NCBI GenBank assembly: GCA_964579305.1
Contig: CAZOGY010000031.1
Location: forward strand, 1 to 28,743
Length of the DNA stretch: 28,743 nucleotides
Direction: 5' to 3'
Source: JBCBWG01 sp964579305
GTDB taxonomy: Bacteria > Pseudomonadota > Alphaproteobacteria > Rhizobiales > Hyphomicrobiaceae
The notes below the pieces were generated by a model that was not told the origin of the DNA, ran no database searches, and saw only the letters and a program-made list of their open reading frames with translations. Positions within the stretch are counted from its first letter, which is position 1. Each line of letters begins with the position of its first letter. Positions 1 to 7,364 of this stretch are shown here, one piece after another. A program made the translations under genes and the position numbers.

Positions 1-1193
1 CCGGCGGGATCGTTCTTGCGCCACTTTCGACGTATGCTGGCCACCCTGGTCCTGCGATGGACTTTGCGATCCTGGCTCTGCACGTTGCTGGTATTTCGTC
101 GATCCTCGGCGCCATTAACTTCATCACGACGATCTTCAATATGCGCGCGCCGGGCATGACGCTGCATAAGATGCCGCTGTTTGTCTGGTCGGTGCTGATC
201 ACCGCCTTCCTGCTGCTGCTGTCACTGCCGGTTCTTGCTGGCGCGATCACCATGCAGCTTACGGACCGTAACTTCGGCACGGCGTTCTTTGAGGCATCGG
301 GTGGCGGTGACCCGCTCCTGTACCAACACCTGTTCTGGTTCTTCGGGCACCCGGAAGTGTACATCCTGATCCTTCCAGGCTTCGGCATGATCAGCCACGT
401 GGTCGCGACGTTCTCCAGGAAGCCGATCTTTGGCTACCTCGGCATGGCCTACGCCATGGTTGCGATTGGCGTCGTCGGGTTCGTCGTGTGGGCCCACCAC
501 ATGTATACGGCCGGCATCAGCGTTGACACGCAGGCGTACTTCACGTTCGCGACCATGGTGATCGCGGTGCCGACAGGCGTGAAGATCTTCTCGTGGATCG
601 CAACGATGTGGGGCGGATCGATTTCGTTCCGTACGCCAATGTTGTGGGCGCTTGGCTTCATCTTTTTGTTCACCGTCGGCGGCGTGACCGGGGTGATGCT
701 GTCAAACGCCGGCGTCGACCGTGGCCTGCACAACACCTACTATGTCGTCGCCCACTTCCACTATGTGCTGTCGCTTGGTGCCGTGTTCGCGATCTTTGCG
801 GGCTGGTATTATTGGTTCCCGAAAATGACCGGGTATGAATACTCGGAGTTCTGGGGCAAGCTGCACTTCTGGACCACCTTCATCGGCGCAAACATCCTGT
901 TCTTCCCGCAACACTTCCTGGGTCTTGCTGGCATGAACCGGCACTATGCCGACTACCCGCCGGGCTTTGCCTTCTGGAACGGCGTGTCGTCCTATGGCTC
1001 TTACATCACGGCTGTTGGCACGCTGATCTTCTTCATCGGCATGGCTGTCGCGATGATCCGCGCGAAACGCACGGTGGACAATCCGTGGGGCGAAGGCGCA
1101 ACGACGCTGGAGTGGACGCTGTCGTCGCCGCCGCCGTTCCACTCGTTTGAAAAGCTTCCGCGCTTTGACGACAAAGCGACCGCGCACCACTAA
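1..1193 (+). CDS. ctaD: Cytochrome c oxidase subunit I, 3' part (5' end outside window)
   Basis: Catalytic subunit of the aa3-type haem-copper oxidase in the inner membrane: it reduces O2 to water and pumps protons. The frame is open to the left edge (first full codon at base 3, reading GGIVLAPLST), so the ATG at 57 is internal and the gene is truncated by the window. Visible family signatures are HPEVY (about base 348, with the CuB histidine and the cross-linked tyrosine), WAHHMYTAG (two CuB histidines), TGVKIFSW (K-channel lysine) and VAHFHYVLS (haem a3 and haem a ligands). Many hydrophobic helices follow in the expected order and the tail LEWTLSSPPPFHSFE is typical of alphaproteobacterial CtaD. 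It is followed by ctaB, ctaG and ctaE on the same strand, which confirms a cta operon; ctaC is expected upstream. Confidence 0.97.
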   Translation, partial: GGIVLAPLSTYAGHPGPAMDFAILALHVAGISSILGAINFITTIFNMRAPGMTLHKMPLFVWSVLITAFLLLLSLPVLAGAITMQLTDRNFGTAFFEASGGGDPLLYQHLFWFFGHPEVYILILPGFGMISHVVATFSRKPIFGYLGMAYAMVAIGVVGFVVWAHHMYTAGISVDTQAYFTFATMVIAVPTGVKIFSWIATMWGGSISFRTPMLWALGFIFLFTVGGVTGVMLSNAGVDRGLHNTYYVVAHFHYVLSLGAVFAIFAGWYYWFPKMTGYEYSEFWGKLHFWTTFIGANILFFPQHFLGLAGMNRHYADYPPGFAFWNGVSSYGSYITAVGTLIFFIGMAVAMIRAKRTVDNPWGEGATTLEWTLSSPPPFHSFEKLPRFDDKATAHH

Positions 1194-1207
1194 GCGAACT
1201 TGGCTGC

Positions 1208-1237
1208 GCCGCCGTGCCGAGCGATCGGTGCGGCGGC
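1208..1237 (+). terminator. GC-rich hairpin between ctaD and ctaB
   Basis: A 12-bp stem (seven GC pairs, two G-T wobbles, three more GC pairs) with a 6-base loop starts 14 bases after the ctaD stop. No T-run follows, so it is not a standard intrinsic terminator. It could act as a partial attenuator or a 3'-end stabiliser that separates subunit I mRNA from the assembly genes. The rest of the 268-base spacer 1194-1461 shows no gene. Confidence 0.35.
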
Positions 1238-1461
1238 CGGCCGAATTGACGTGAGCCGGACGCGTGTCTTGCGTTGAGAGGCTCGTGTTTGGCGTCGTGA
1301 GAGCATTGGCGTGCTTTGGCGAGCGAACGCTGACTGCGCTCTGCGGGTTCGGGCGACTTACGCCGGGCGCGCTTTTCATCGACCGGCGGCGCTGACTTGA
1401 GTGCGTTGCCGTTGCCCAGATCAAGATCCGCACATAACGCGGGCCGAGGAATCGCACAGCC

Positions 1462-2406
1462 ATGGCTGACACGAGTATGGATGGCGCATACGCCGGCAGA
1501 GTTCGTGACGACGGCCCCACCGGGGGCACAGTCCATGACTTCTATCTTCTGTTGAAGCCCCGCGTCATGTCGCTGGTCATTTTCACAGCGCTCGTTGGGA
1601 TGCTTGCCGCTCCTGGCCAGATCCATCCTCTGCTTGCGGTGATTGCACTGTTGTCAATCACAGTTGGCGCGGGGGCCTCTGGTGCGCTCAACATGTGGTA
1701 TGAGGCCGACATTGACGCGCGGATGGCGCGGACGGCGGCGCGGCCGATACCACGCGGCAGCGTCACGCGGGAGGAAGCGCTTGTTTTCGGCTCCGTTCTT
1801 GCGATCCTGTCGGTGATGACGCTTGGCCTGCTGGTCAACTATGCGGCGGGCGCGCTTCTTGCGATCACCATCGGCTTTTACGTCTTCGTGTACACGATGT
1901 GGCTGAAGCGGCGGACACCGCAGAACATCGTGATTGGTGGCGCGGCCGGTGCGTTCCCGCCGATGATCGGCTGGGCTGCGGTGACCGGTGATGTCGCCAT
2001 CGAAAGTATCTTACTGTTCCTGTTGATCTTTGTGTGGACGCCGCCGCACTTCTGGGCGCTCGCGCTGTATCGCTGTCGCGATTATGAGCGGGTTGGCGTG
2101 CCGATGCTGCCGGTGGTCGCCGGGCCTGATGAAACGCGCCGCCAGATCCTGATCTACTCTGTCCTGATGGCCCCGGTCGGCGTCGCCCCGGCTTTCACAT
2201 CGCTTGCCGGTCCGGTGTATGGCGTGTTTGCGACCGCGCTCGGCGCCGTGTTCTTGGCGCGCGCTTGGGCGGTCTACCGCATCCGCGAAGGGCGGGATGC
2301 GGATGCGGCGGCACAGCGCCTTTTCAAGTTCTCGATCTTTTATCTGTTCGCGCTGTTTGCTGCGATCTTCGTTGAACAGCTCGTCAAGTTCGCGGTGAGC
2401 GCATGA
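1462..2406 (+). CDS. ctaB: Protoheme IX farnesyltransferase (haem O synthase)
   Basis: Integral membrane prenyltransferase that adds a farnesyl group to protohaem IX to make haem O, the precursor of haem A for the oxidase encoded alongside. The 314-residue product has the UbiA-family layout: LKPRVMSLVIFTALVGM near residue 31, the first acidic motif NMWYEADIDARM (residues 77-88) followed by RTAARPIPRG, and the second conserved segment YRCRDYERVGVPMLPVV. About eight to nine hydrophobic helices are visible. The ATG at 1462 has GAGGAA about 10 bases upstream. The stop overlaps the next start by 4 bases (ATGA at 2403), indicating translational coupling to the coxF-like gene. Confidence 0.96.
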   Translation: MADTSMDGAYAGRVRDDGPTGGTVHDFYLLLKPRVMSLVIFTALVGMLAAPGQIHPLLAVIALLSITVGAGASGALNMWYEADIDARMARTAARPIPRGSVTREEALVFGSVLAILSVMTLGLLVNYAAGALLAITIGFYVFVYTMWLKRRTPQNIVIGGAAGAFPPMIGWAAVTGDVAIESILLFLLIFVWTPPHFWALALYRCRDYERVGVPMLPVVAGPDETRRQILIYSVLMAPVGVAPAFTSLAGPVYGVFATALGAVFLARAWAVYRIREGRDADAAAQRLFKFSIFYLFALFAAIFVEQLVKFAVSA

Positions 2407-2588
2407 CCGGCGTTGATGGGAACAATGGTGCGCCGCGCGATACTGACGCGGATGCGGAAGCTGAGCGTCTGCGTCGCCAACGGCACCGCTCGATCGCGAT
2501 CGCGGTGGGGCTCGTACTTCTCGTGGTCCTGTTTTACCTGGCCACCATCGTTCACATGGGCGGCAATGTGTTTAACCGGCCAATGTAA
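2403..2588 (+). CDS. CoxF-like small membrane protein of the cta operon
   Basis: A 61-residue protein with a charged, probably cytoplasmic N-terminus (residues 1-29, ending RLRRQRHR), one membrane helix (about 31-52) and a short tail GGNVFNRPM. The arrangement RSIAIA-helix-FYLATIV-G-NRP resembles the small CoxF protein found between ctaB and ctaG in many alphaproteobacterial oxidase operons; its function is poorly defined and presumed to be in oxidase assembly. It starts inside the ctaB stop (ATGA overlap) and ends 12 bases before ctaG. The family call rests on position and the C-terminal motif. Confidence 0.8.
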   Translation: MTGVDGNNGAPRDTDADAEAERLRRQRHRSIAIAVGLVLLVVLFYLATIVHMGGNVFNRPM

Positions 2589-2600
2589 AGGGCGTACGCG

Positions 2601-3269
2601 ATGAACCAAACTGGCAACAACGCGCACGATTTGAAAGACGGCGATGGCAACGCCGCCAACGCATCTGGGTCGTTGCAGGCCAAGCATCGCAAGGTCGCAG
2701 TTTATGCCGGCGCTTTCGCACTGTTCATGCTTGGCATGGCCTATGCCGCAGTGCCGCTTTATCAAATCTTCTGCCAAGTCACAGGGTTCGCCGGGACACC
2801 TCAGCGGGTCACCGAAAAGTCCGATCGCATCCTCGAACAGACGGTGGTTGTGCGGTTCGACAGTAACGTTGCGCGCGGTTTGCCTTGGGCCTTCGAACCT
2901 GTACAGCGCACGATGAAAGTCCGCATAGGCGAGAACAACCTGGCCTTCTATCGGGCGACAAACACGTCAGACAAACCGGTGACTGGCACCGCGTCATTCA
3001 ACGTCGCGCCCGATGCCGCGGGGCAGCACTTCGCCAAGATCGCATGTTTTTGTTTCACGGAACAAACGCTGCAGCCGGGCGAAAGCGTCGAAATGCCTGT
3101 CAGCTTTTATATCGACGCGGGTTTTGTCGAAGACGCTGCGGCGCGCGGGATCTCGCAAATCACGCTCTCTTATACGTTTTTCCCAGTCGACGACGCGAAG
3201 ACTGCGCCGCGGAGGGATGCTAAGAGCGAGGCCGCTAATCCGGTAAAATCAGACGGTTCGCGCACGTAA
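2601..3269 (+). CDS. ctaG: Cytochrome c oxidase assembly protein CtaG/Cox11 (copper chaperone)
   Basis: Membrane-anchored copper chaperone that delivers Cu to the CuB site of subunit I. The 222-residue product has a hydrophilic N-terminus, one membrane helix (about residues 32-52) followed by the conserved YQIFCQVTGFAGT with Cys58, and a periplasmic beta domain carrying the Cox11 copper motif CFCF (Cys149 and Cys151). The tail after about residue 200 (KTAPRRDAKSEAANP) is polar and probably disordered. The ATG at 2601 follows AAAGGG by about 10 bases. Position between the coxF-like gene and ctaE is the standard one. Confidence 0.95.
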   Translation: MNQTGNNAHDLKDGDGNAANASGSLQAKHRKVAVYAGAFALFMLGMAYAAVPLYQIFCQVTGFAGTPQRVTEKSDRILEQTVVVRFDSNVARGLPWAFEPVQRTMKVRIGENNLAFYRATNTSDKPVTGTASFNVAPDAAGQHFAKIACFCFTEQTLQPGESVEMPVSFYIDAGFVEDAAARGISQITLSYTFFPVDDAKTAPRRDAKSEAANPVKSDGSRT

Positions 3270-3356
3270 AAACGGTGGCTGGCGCCGGTGCTGCCGCGCT
3301 GTGGCCGGTTGGGGGAAGGAACTGAGGCGCCGGCATTACGGTCCAGGCCTCGCGAC

Positions 3357-3362
3357 AAGGAG
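3357..3362 (+). promoter_or_regulatory. Ribosome binding site deciding the ctaE start
   Basis: AAGGAG lies 6 bases before the ATG at 3369. The frame stays open upstream to an ATG at 3288, but that one lacks a good Shine-Dalgarno sequence and would add a non-conserved 27-residue extension, so 3369 is chosen. Confidence 0.85.
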
Positions 3363-3368
3363 CTGAAA

Positions 3369-4289
3369 ATGTCTGGCGGGCATTCGCAAGAACACGATTA
3401 TCATTTGGTCGACCCGAGCCCGTGGCCGATCATGGCCTCGCTCAGCACCTTCGTGCTCGCTGTCGGCGCGATTATTTGGATGCGCACAATCAGTGCCGGT
3501 GAAGGGCTGTTCGGCTTTGAAGGTCCGACCGTGTTCTACATCGGTCTGGCGCTTGTCACGTTCTGCGCCTTCATGTGGTGGCGCGATGTGATCCGCGAAT
3601 CCTACCAGGGTCACCACACCCCGGTCGTCCAGCTCCACTTGCGCTATGGGATGCTGCTGTTCATCGCCTCTGAGGTGATGTTCTTCGTCGCCTGGTTCTG
3701 GGCCTACTTCGATCTTGCCCTGTTTCCAGGCAGCATGGACGGTGTCCTCGTTCAGGCGCCAGATGGGTCGATTGCTCCGTCCGATACCAACAAGATTGGC
3801 CTTGAGGCTCGTGAAGCGCTGACCGGTGGCCAGCACCCGCCGCAGCCGTCCGACAACTTCCAGAAGACATTCGACCCGTGGGGGCTGCCGCTGGTCAACA
3901 CGCTGATCTTGCTGCTGTCGGGCACGACGGTGACGTATGCGCACCATGCGCTGATCGAGAACAACCGCCGCGGCTTGATCTGGGGGCTGGCACTCACGGT
4001 TGTGTTGGGCTTCATCTTCACGCTGTGCCAAGCTTACGAGTACACGCACGCCGCGTTCAACATGACGGGCCACATTTACGGTGCGGCATTCTACATGGCG
4101 ACGGGCTTCCACGGCGCGCATGTCATCATCGGCACGATCTTCCTTCTGATCTGCTTGATCCGCGCGTTGAATGGCGCCTTCACGCCGAAAGAGCATTTCG
4201 GTTTCGAGGCCGCGGCTTGGTACTGGCACTTCGTGGATGTCGTCTGGTTGTTCCTGTTCGCGGCCATCTATGTGTGGGGCGCGGCCTGA
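3369..4289 (+). CDS. ctaE: Cytochrome c oxidase subunit III
   Basis: Core subunit III of the aa3 oxidase, a seven-helix membrane protein that stabilises proton uptake by subunit I. The 306-residue product begins MSGGHSQEHDYHLVDPSPWP, typical of alphaproteobacterial CtaE. Family features include HHTPVVQLHLRYGMLLFIASEVMFF, then FWAYFDLALFP, a hydrophilic loop of about 40 residues with FDPWGLPLVNTLILLLSG, GFHGAHVIIGT and the final EAAAWYWHFVDVVWLFLF. In-frame sequence upstream of 3369 is rejected as coding (see the ribosome binding site). It is the last gene before a strong terminator. Confidence 0.97.
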   Translation: MSGGHSQEHDYHLVDPSPWPIMASLSTFVLAVGAIIWMRTISAGEGLFGFEGPTVFYIGLALVTFCAFMWWRDVIRESYQGHHTPVVQLHLRYGMLLFIASEVMFFVAWFWAYFDLALFPGSMDGVLVQAPDGSIAPSDTNKIGLEAREALTGGQHPPQPSDNFQKTFDPWGLPLVNTLILLLSGTTVTYAHHALIENNRRGLIWGLALTVVLGFIFTLCQAYEYTHAAFNMTGHIYGAAFYMATGFHGAHVIIGTIFLLICLIRALNGAFTPKEHFGFEAAAWYWHFVDVVWLFLFAAIYVWGAA

Positions 4290-4327
4290 CGCGAGCGGTT
4301 GATGCTCTATCCGGGATAAGTGCGCAG

Positions 4328-4356
4328 CGGGCCGTTTCGACGGCCCGTTGTTGTTT
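4328..4356 (+). terminator. Intrinsic terminator of the cta operon
   Basis: CGGGCCGT-TTCG-ACGGCCCG forms an 8-bp perfect stem (4328-4335 with 4340-4347) closed by a UUCG tetraloop, directly followed by the T-rich TTGTTGTTT (4348-4356). It sits 38 bases after the ctaE stop. Confidence 0.85.
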
Positions 4357-4399
4357 GGCGCGGAAGCCGGGCGTGCCGAACCAGCCATCCAGCCAAATT

Positions 4400-4440
4400 A
4401 TCCGATCTGTGAGTCGCAAAGCGATCGCAAAAGATCGGAT
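4400..4440. repeat. Palindromic intergenic repeat, short copy
   Basis: Outer arms ATCCGATCT (4400-4408) and AGATCGGAT (4432-4440) are perfect inverted repeats; the interior contains GTCGCAAAGCGAT, a small nested hairpin with an AAA loop. The same core (ATCCGATC..CGCAAAGCGAT..GATCGGAT) recurs at 16920-16960, so this is a repeat family and not a unique site. It lies just after the cta terminator and 20 bases upstream of the DUF983 gene. Confidence 0.75.
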
Positions 4441-4459
4441 ATTACTCTCGGGGGCGACC

Positions 4460-4846
4460 ATGTCTGCAGATCTGCCCGATCGGGTCCCGTCCCCCCTCGT
4501 CGCGGGCTTGCGCTGTCGTTGTCCGCAATGTGGCGACGGGCAGCTGTTCAAAGGCGCCTGGACGCTTGATCTGAAACCGCAATGTGATCGATGCGGCCTT
4601 GATTACACGTTTGTCGACAGCGGTGATGGTCCGGCCGTCTTTGCAATCTTTCTGCTCGGCTTTGTGATGCTGGGCGGCGCGCTCTGGGCCCAGTTCACGT
4701 TTGATCCGCCGGTTTGGCTGTTGCTTGCCGTTTTTGCGCCGTTGACGCTCGGCCTTGCGTTCGGGCTGCTGCGTCCGATGAAAGCTTGGATGATCGCCAT
4801 GCAGCATCGCCATCGGGCAGCCGAGGGACGCACGAAGGGGCGATAG
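4460..4846 (+). CDS. DUF983 family zinc-ribbon membrane protein
   Basis: A 128-residue protein with two CxxC pairs, RCRCPQCGDGQLF and CDRCGLDY, separated by about 22 residues, which look like a zinc ribbon, followed by two hydrophobic helices (about 55-75 and 85-105) and a basic tail. This is the DUF983 layout. DUF983 genes are often found between ctaE and SURF1 in alphaproteobacterial oxidase clusters, as here, suggesting a role linked to oxidase biogenesis; the biochemical function is not established. The start at 4460 is chosen because MSADLPDRVPSPLVAGLRC gives a family-length protein; the frame is open far upstream, but that runs through the ctaE gene and the terminator. Confidence 0.9.
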   Translation: MSADLPDRVPSPLVAGLRCRCPQCGDGQLFKGAWTLDLKPQCDRCGLDYTFVDSGDGPAVFAIFLLGFVMLGGALWAQFTFDPPVWLLLAVFAPLTLGLAFGLLRPMKAWMIAMQHRHRAAEGRTKGR

Positions 4847-4939
4847 GTTGGCCTTAGGACAATGCTGCAAAGCCGATGCCGATTGCCAAAGTCTTGCGTG
4901 CGCCGGTGCGTCAGGCGCGGCGGCGAAGTCCGGAACTGA

Positions 4940-4946
4940 AAGGGGA
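4940..4946 (+). promoter_or_regulatory. Ribosome binding site deciding the SURF1 start
   Basis: AAGGGGA followed by GCGGCTC places a Shine-Dalgarno sequence about 7 bases before the ATG at 4954. It is preferred over the in-frame ATG at 4876, which would add a basic, non-conserved 26-residue leader. Confidence 0.75.
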
Positions 4947-4953
4947 GCGGCTC

Positions 4954-5790
4954 ATGATAACGCGCATGCGTGAGGCGGGCCTCATCTGGCCGACGGTCCT
5001 TGCCGTGGCGGGGCTCGTCGTCCTGATCAACCTTGGTCTGTGGCAATGGCAGCGCCTTGCCTGGAAAACCGATCTGCTGGAACGGTTGCAGCGCGGCGCG
5101 ATGGCGGCACCGCTCGACATCCAATCGGCCTGGGATCAAATCCAGAGCGAACCGAAAGCGGGCGCTGAAACACTGCGCTTCCGGCGGATCCGCGCAACGG
5201 GCCGATTTGACCATGCGCGCGAGATCCATCTGTGGGCGGGGCAGCCGAGCGGACCGGCCTGGCAGGTGATTACACCGCTTGTCTTGGCTGAGCCCGTTGG
5301 GCAGAGCGGCCGTTGGCCGGTGTCGGAAGTGCTGGTGATGCGCGGTATCGTTGCGCAGGCGCGCAAGGCGCCTGAGACACGGGCCGACGGGCAGGTCAGC
5401 GGTGCTGTCACGGTGGTTGGGCGTTTGCGTGTCTCCGCTGGGGCCAATTGGGCTGCCAGCGCGCCCGATCTTACGCGCAACGAATGGTACCAGCGCGACC
5501 ATGCGGAGATGATCCGGCATGTTGCAAGCTTCCGCGCGGGTGGCGCGGGTACGCCTGAAGAGGCAGCGGCGCTCTTTGTGCCTTTTGCCATCGAGGCCGA
5601 ACAGACCATCGGCGGTGCCTTGGCGCCGCAACCACAGCTTGGGGCGCTGACGCTGTCTAATCGGCATTTCGAATACGCGCTGACCTGGTGGGGTCTCGCG
5701 CTGACGCTGGTCGGCGTCTATATCGCGTTCGCTTGGGGCCGCTTGCGCAAGCGCGGCGATGGCGGCATGGCGGCGTTTGACCGTGGCTAA
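4954..5790 (+). CDS. SURF1 family cytochrome oxidase biogenesis protein
   Basis: SURF1/Shy1 proteins help insert haem a into subunit I. The 278-residue product has the family's two-helix layout: an N-terminal helix (about residues 10-30) running into GLWQWQRLAWKTDLL, a periplasmic domain with FRRIRATGRFDHAREIHLWAG and VLVMRGIV, and a C-terminal SNRHFEYALTWWGLALTLV helix ending in the basic WGRLRKR. It lies 107 bases after the DUF983 gene on the same strand and completes the oxidase assembly set. The gene is intact, of normal length, and not fused to a neighbour. Confidence 0.92.
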   Translation: MITRMREAGLIWPTVLAVAGLVVLINLGLWQWQRLAWKTDLLERLQRGAMAAPLDIQSAWDQIQSEPKAGAETLRFRRIRATGRFDHAREIHLWAGQPSGPAWQVITPLVLAEPVGQSGRWPVSEVLVMRGIVAQARKAPETRADGQVSGAVTVVGRLRVSAGANWAASAPDLTRNEWYQRDHAEMIRHVASFRAGGAGTPEEAAALFVPFAIEAEQTIGGALAPQPQLGALTLSNRHFEYALTWWGLALTLVGVYIAFAWGRLRKRGDGGMAAFDRG

Positions 5791-5932
5791 ATCCTGCCCG
5801 GCTGGCTGCCTTGTTCGCGGGCAAGCTTGCGCCTAATGTCCGATCGCGCGCGCGGCGCGCAAAACATGTAACGGCCCGCGGGCCAGATCCGACGCTGTTG
5901 CTTGATGATCGGCAGCGTCGCAAGCGGGCTGC

Positions 5933-5938
5933 GAGGGG
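5933..5938 (+). promoter_or_regulatory. Ribosome binding site supporting a TTG start for thrC
   Basis: GAGGGG lies 7 bases before the TTG at 5946. The protein homologous to ThrC begins exactly there (xRYISTRGDAPALDFEEV). No ATG or GTG closer than 5811 is both in frame and preceded by a comparable site. Confidence 0.75.
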
Positions 5939-5945
5939 CAGACTT

Positions 5946-7364
5946 TTGCGATACATCTCGACACGCGGCGATGCGCCAGCTCTCGATTTCGAAGAGGTCA
6001 TGCTGGCCGGTCTGGCCCGCGATGGCGGCCTGTACGTGCCCGAGACTTGGCCTGAGCTGTCACAGCGCCAAATCGCTGACTTTGCCGGCAAGCCGTTTGC
6101 CGACGTGGCCACGGACGTGATCGCGCCGTTCGTCGGCGACGCGTTCAGCAGGGACGACTTATCTGCAATGGCCAGAGCGGCCTATGCCGGTTTCGGCCAT
6201 CCAGCGACCACGCCCTTGGTCCAGATTGCACCAAACCTGTTCGTGCTCGAATTATTTCATGGGCCGACGCTTGCGTTCAAAGACGTCGCCATGCAGCTCC
6301 TTGCGCGAATGATGGACGCCGTATTGGCCCGCCGCGGGCAAAGGGCCACGATCGTGGGGGCGACATCGGGCGACACCGGCGGTGCCGCGATCGAAGCGTT
6401 CCGCGGCGCCGACCGCGTTCAGGTCACAATCCTCTATCCGCAGGGCCGTGTGTCCGATGTCCAGCGTCGGATGATGACAACGGCGCCGGAAGATAACGTC
6501 GCCACGCTCGCCGTCGACGGGACATTCGACGACTGCCAAGCGCTCGTGAAAGCGATGTTTGTTGATCAGCCGTTCCGTGATCAGGTCGGTTTGTCAGGCG
6601 TGAATTCGATCAACTGGGCGCGTGTCGTCGCGCAAGTCACCTATTACTTCGCGGCGGGTGTTGCCCTGGGTGCGCCGTACCGACCGCTGTCGTTCATCGT
6701 GCCGACGGGGAACTTCGGCGATATTTTTGCCGGTTTTGTTGCCAAGCGCATGGGCTTGCCGATCGACCGGCTGGTGATTGCGTCGAACGACAATGACATC
6801 CTGCCGCGTGCGGTCGCCGAGGGGGTGTACGAAAAGCGCGGCGTGGTCGCAACGACATCGCCGTCAATGGACATCCAAGTGTCGTCGAACTTCGAACGCT
6901 ATTTGTTTGAGGCGCAGGGACGCGACTCGGCGCTGATCCGTTCGCAAATGGCCTCGCTCAACCAGTCGGGGCGCATTGATCTGGCCAACATGCACGCGAC
7001 CTTGCGGGCTGATTTCGCCGGCTATGCGGCAACGGAAGCTCAGGTCGCCGAAACGATCCGCGCGTGGCAATCCCAGTCGGGCTACGTGTTTGATCCCCAT
7101 ACCGCTTGCGCGGCCCATGCTGCGGCGCAGCTACAGTCCGACGGACATGATCGCGCCGTGCCGATCGTCTTGCTTGCCACCGCCCATCCCGCAAAGTTTC
7201 CAGATGCCATGGCCGACATAACCGGTGTGCGCCCGCAGCTTCCGCCGCGACTTTCTCACCTGATGGGGGCGCCGGAGCGCATCACGCCGGCTTTGAACGA
7301 TCTCAAGGCGGTCGAGGCGCTGATCATTGAGCGGGCGACCGCAGCCCAAGGGGCAGATGTATGA
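5946..7364 (+). CDS. thrC: Threonine synthase
   Basis: PLP enzyme converting O-phosphohomoserine to threonine and phosphate, the last step of threonine synthesis; the kinase making its substrate is thrB at 19545-20516. From the TTG start the product is 472 residues, the normal size for this class. It opens RYISTRGDAPALDFEEVMLAG, carries GPTLAFKDVAMQLL with the PLP lysine at residue 112, then ATSGDTGGAAIEAFRG (phosphate binding), NSINWARVVAQVTYY, PTGNFGDIFAG and PSMDIQVSSNFERYLFE. Upstream in-frame codons back to 5811 encode an arginine-rich stretch not expected in ThrC. The stop overlaps the next ATG by 4 bases, so thrC and the peptidase are translationally coupled. Confidence 0.96.
   Translation: MRYISTRGDAPALDFEEVMLAGLARDGGLYVPETWPELSQRQIADFAGKPFADVATDVIAPFVGDAFSRDDLSAMARAAYAGFGHPATTPLVQIAPNLFVLELFHGPTLAFKDVAMQLLARMMDAVLARRGQRATIVGATSGDTGGAAIEAFRGADRVQVTILYPQGRVSDVQRRMMTTAPEDNVATLAVDGTFDDCQALVKAMFVDQPFRDQVGLSGVNSINWARVVAQVTYYFAAGVALGAPYRPLSFIVPTGNFGDIFAGFVAKRMGLPIDRLVIASNDNDILPRAVAEGVYEKRGVVATTSPSMDIQVSSNFERYLFEAQGRDSALIRSQMASLNQSGRIDLANMHATLRADFAGYAATEAQVAETIRAWQSQSGYVFDPHTACAAHAAAQLQSDGHDRAVPIVLLATAHPAKFPDAMADITGVRPQLPPRLSHLMGAPERITPALNDLKAVEALIIERATAAQGADV

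Noticed and set aside
3336..4388. 350-residue open frame on the minus strand opposite ctaE
   Set aside because: Product is Arg/Gln/His-rich without any domain pattern, and it lies opposite a certain gene; such frames are expected in GC-rich DNA. The same reason removes long antisense frames at 702-1529, 4603-5667, 9705-10619 and 27337-28404.
4328..4440. Terminator and neighbouring palindrome as one regulatory structure
   Set aside because: The UUCG stem with T-run is a complete terminator by itself, and the palindrome 44 bases later recurs elsewhere as a repeat, so they are listed separately.
5873..5884. GGCCCGCGGGCC palindrome upstream of thrC as a terminator
   Set aside because: It has no loop and no T-run; a short GC palindrome is expected by chance in this background.
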